Below are positions 31,462 to 33,363 of a DNA stretch of 33,363 nucleotides, piece after piece; the first letter of the stretch is position 1; each line of letters starts with the position of its first letter. The notes beneath the pieces are model-generated. The model searched no databases, had not been told where the DNA came from, and worked only from the letters and a program-made list of their open reading frames with translations. Source of the DNA: an uncultured Bacilli bacterium. Lineage in GTDB: Bacteria > Bacillota_I > Bacilli_A > RF39 > UBA660. The DNA lies in contig CANRGA010000010.1 in the NCBI GenBank assembly GCA_947630055.1, positions 1 through 33,363 on the forward strand. The letters are read 5' to 3'. A program made the position numbers and the translations under genes.

Positions 31462-32349
31462 TTATAATTCTCTTACTGATTTATTATAAATATTAATTAA
31501 ATCTTGTTTTCTATTCATTATAGATTTACGTAACCAATATCTAACACTATAAGGAACTGAATTATTAATTTCTTTTTCTACTTCATCTATGGCATTATCA
31601 ACATCTATTTTCTTTATACTTTCCATTATAGTAGAAACTTCTTTAGGAAACATCCCACATAATTTACTAAATTCATTCATAAAATTTAAATCATCATCAT
31701 CAGTTAATTTTAAAGTATATTGGATATTATCAGTAATATTATATACTTGACTATCATCTCTTAAATTACTAACTAAAGAGTCTATATTAGTATTCATTCT
31801 TGCCATAGTAGAACAATCATATATCGGAGCAATTTTAATATTCCCTTTTAAATCTTTAATTATACTAATATTTGTTAAGTTACGATCTGATTCCATAATA
31901 GTTAAATCAAAACAAAATATGGTTAATAATTGAAACATGATTTTATTTAAATCAGCATTAGTATCTTGCAAAGCACAAGCATTTAAAATATTTTCCACAC
32001 TATTACCTTTAAATTCTAAATGAATATTATTTTGTTTAGCAATTTCTTTAGCATGAGTAATATATTCATCACCAGTAATAATAATTTCACCCTTTTTTAA
32101 AAATGATGGTGTAACTACTCCAGTTTTGCCTTGATAAGTTGCTAATCTATATTCAGCAGTTAAAAAGTTACATTGTTTCGCTAATTTTTCCGCAATTAAC
32201 TCTGCTAATATCTCATAGTTTGTTGCACCAGTTTTAAATAAGTATTTTTGTTCACCATTCATTAACCAAATTTTTTCTTTTCGCCCTGTTGTATAATGAT
32301 TAAGTGGTATATAACTATCTAATATTATTCTTCCATATTTATCTTTCAT
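31462..32349 (-). CDS. HipA-like Ser/Thr kinase family protein
   Basis: 295 aa from the ATG at 32349, which has AGAGGA five bases upstream; a longer form from 32364 abuts the prfB stop but lacks a ribosome binding site. The N-terminal part YLFKTGATNYEILAELIAEK ... LATYQGKTGVVTPSFL resembles the ATP-binding lobe of HipA/CtkA-type kinases. The catalytic-loop-like ESDRNLTN (Asp155, Asn160) and the metal-binding-like IYDCST (Asp178) follow with the spacing expected for the HipA fold. There is no adjacent HipB-like HTH gene. Function unknown: toxin-like kinases, effectors and housekeeping variants all occur in this fold. Confidence 0.65.
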   Translation of the reverse strand: MKDKYGRIILDSYIPLNHYTTGRKEKIWLMNGEQKYLFKTGATNYEILAELIAEKLAKQCNFLTAEYRLATYQGKTGVVTPSFLKKGEIIITGDEYITHAKEIAKQNNIHLEFKGNSVENILNACALQDTNADLNKIMFQLLTIFCFDLTIMESDRNLTNISIIKDLKGNIKIAPIYDCSTMARMNTNIDSLVSNLRDDSQVYNITDNIQYTLKLTDDDDLNFMNEFSKLCGMFPKEVSTIMESIKKIDVDNAIDEVEKEINNSVPYSVRYWLRKSIMNRKQDLINIYNKSVREL

Positions 32350-32364
32350 TACATTCCTCTTCAT

Positions 32365-33363
32365 TTATTTAGTTTTAATATTTTTTAAATTAAAATCTAA
32401 CATTTCTTTAATATTACCATCAAGTATTGTATCTGGATCATTATTTTCATAATTACTTCTAGTATCTTTAACAAGTTTGTATGGCTCTAAAATATAACTT
32501 CTAATTTGGCTACCAAAATCAATATTCATTTGATTTCCTTTTAAGGCATTTTTCTTTACATCTTCTTCTTGTAAATATTTTTCATATAATTTATTTTTTA
32601 ATATTTTTAAAGCTATTTCTTTGTTTTTAAGTTGACTTCTTTCATTTTGACAAGTTACCACAATTTTTGAAGGTAAATGAGTAATTCGTACCGCTGAATT
32701 AGAAGTGTTAACTGATTGGCCTCCTGCTCCAGATGAATGATATACATCTATTTTTAAATCTGATTCTTTTATTTCAATATTTGGGGTATCAGTAAATTCA
32801 GGTGTTACAGTTACGGAAGCAAAAGAGGTATGTCTTCTTTTGCCAGCATCAAATGGTGAAATCCGTACTAAACGATGAACACCACTTTCGCATTTTAAAT
32901 AACCATAAGCATCTTCCCCATTAATTTTTATTAAAACTGATTTAAGACCAGCTTCTTCACCCGGAGTTTCATATATTACCTCATAAGTGTAATCATTTTT
33001 TTCACAAAATCTTTCATACATTCGCAAAAGCATTGATGCCCAGTCACAAGATTCCGTTCCCCCTGCTCCAGGATGAATTTCTAAATAGCAATTTAGGCTA
33101 TCATACTCTCCACTTAAATGAATTTCCTTTTCTAATTTTGTTATTTCTTCTTCTAAACTAATTAATTCTTTATTATATTCTTCTTCTGAAAGTTCTCCAC
33201 TTAATAACTCTAGAGTATTAATACTATCTAAAAGATTATTATAATTATCAATAATCTTTTTTAATTTTTGATATTCTTTATTAATGTTATTGGCATAAGA
33301 AAAATCTTGCCAAAAATCTTCTTTTTTAGTTATCTCTTCTAATTCTTTTAATTTTTCTTCCTT
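32365..33363 (-). CDS. prfB: Peptide chain release factor 2 (RF2), 5' end outside the window
   Basis: 333 codons are visible and the frame is open to the right edge, so an internal Met at 33033 is not the start. Conserved HPGAGGTESCDWASMLLRMYE, the RF2 stop-recognition region VRISPFDAGKRRHTSFA (SPF), and the peptidyl-hydrolysis GGQ in HSSGAGGQSVNTS are all present. RF2 reads UGA and UAA. The programmed +1 frameshift site found near codon 25 in most RF2 genes would lie outside the window. Ends with TAA directly before the HipA-like gene. Confidence 0.97.
   Translation of the reverse strand, partial: KEEKLKELEEITKKEDFWQDFSYANNINKEYQKLKKIIDNYNNLLDSINTLELLSGELSEEEYNKELISLEEEITKLEKEIHLSGEYDSLNCYLEIHPGAGGTESCDWASMLLRMYERFCEKNDYTYEVIYETPGEEAGLKSVLIKINGEDAYGYLKCESGVHRLVRISPFDAGKRRHTSFASVTVTPEFTDTPNIEIKESDLKIDVYHSSGAGGQSVNTSNSAVRITHLPSKIVVTCQNERSQLKNKEIALKILKNKLYEKYLQEEDVKKNALKGNQMNIDFGSQIRSYILEPYKLVKDTRSNYENNDPDTILDGNIKEMLDFNLKNIKTK

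Noticed and set aside
32365-33033. prfB starting at the Met at 33033
   Set aside because: The frame stays open to the window edge and carries conserved RF2 sequence (HPGAGGTESCDW) upstream of that Met.
1-33363. Possible code-4 Mollicute (UGA = Trp)
   Set aside because: Trp residues in conserved positions use TGG, adk and the walJ-like gene end in TGA within ATGA overlaps, and RF2 is encoded.
1-33363. CRISPR arrays, IS elements, tRNA or rRNA genes
   Set aside because: No regularly spaced repeats, transposase-like frames, terminal inverted repeats or cloverleaf sequences were seen; no gene-free gap exceeds about 230 bases.

Overview
The window comes from a low-GC (about 30% G+C by eye) Gram-positive-type bacterial chromosome. 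TGG encodes Trp, two genes (adk and the walJ-like gene) end in TGA inside ATGA overlaps, and prfB (RF2) is present, so the standard bacterial code applies and a code-4 Mycoplasma/Spiroplasma is excluded. Gene content and order fit the class Bacilli in the broad sense. Type-Z S14, no rpmD, two families of secreted proteins that I associate with uncultured gut lineages, LysM/M23 wall enzymes and a reduced-genome feel together suggest an RF39/Erysipelotrichales-like organism. That placement is inference.

Layout. Positions 1-13743 hold, on the minus strand, one continuous S10-spc-alpha ribosomal operon running right to left: rpsJ-rplC-rplD-rplW-rplB-rpsS-rplV-rpsC-rplP-rpmC-rpsQ-rplN-rplX-rplE-rpsN-rpsH-rplF-rplR-rpsE-rplO-secY-adk-map-infA-rpmJ-rpsM-rpsK-rpoA-rplQ (rplQ cut by the window edge). 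It has its own promoter and a leader of about 125 nt. Positions 13974-17854 are an accessory-looking block: a secreted/anchored protein gene diverges from a small XRE-type repressor gene across three perfect ATACAA-N8-TTGTAT operators. A MurJ/SpoVB-like flippase and a LemA-like protein follow on the plus strand, the only plus-strand genes in the window. Positions 17851-23273 hold a minus-strand run (small HTH gene, rplI, dnaB, LysM-G5-M23 peptidase, walJ-like hydrolase, rlmH, ung) that ends in a terminator shared with lemA. Positions 23426-25315 hold a monocistronic secreted-protein gene and rpsF-ssb-rpsR. Positions 25458-30990 hold parA-parB-DUF951-abgT-like-ychF-unknown. Positions 31096-33363 hold an unknown 98-aa gene, a HipA-like kinase and the 3' part of prfB.

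How it fits together. Much of the window is housekeeping that sits near oriC in relatives (rpsF-ssb-rpsR, rplI-dnaB, walJ, rlmH, ychF, DUF951, parAB). Almost all of it reads right to left, so the origin probably lies to the right of the window. Two surface/secreted protein genes are inserted among these genes, each with its own control. One is under the XRE triple operator. The other has a promoter with perfect -35 and -10 boxes but a 19-bp spacer containing a run of eight G, which looks like a slipped-strand phase-variation switch. That poly-G promoter and the triple-operator module are the most interesting signals here.
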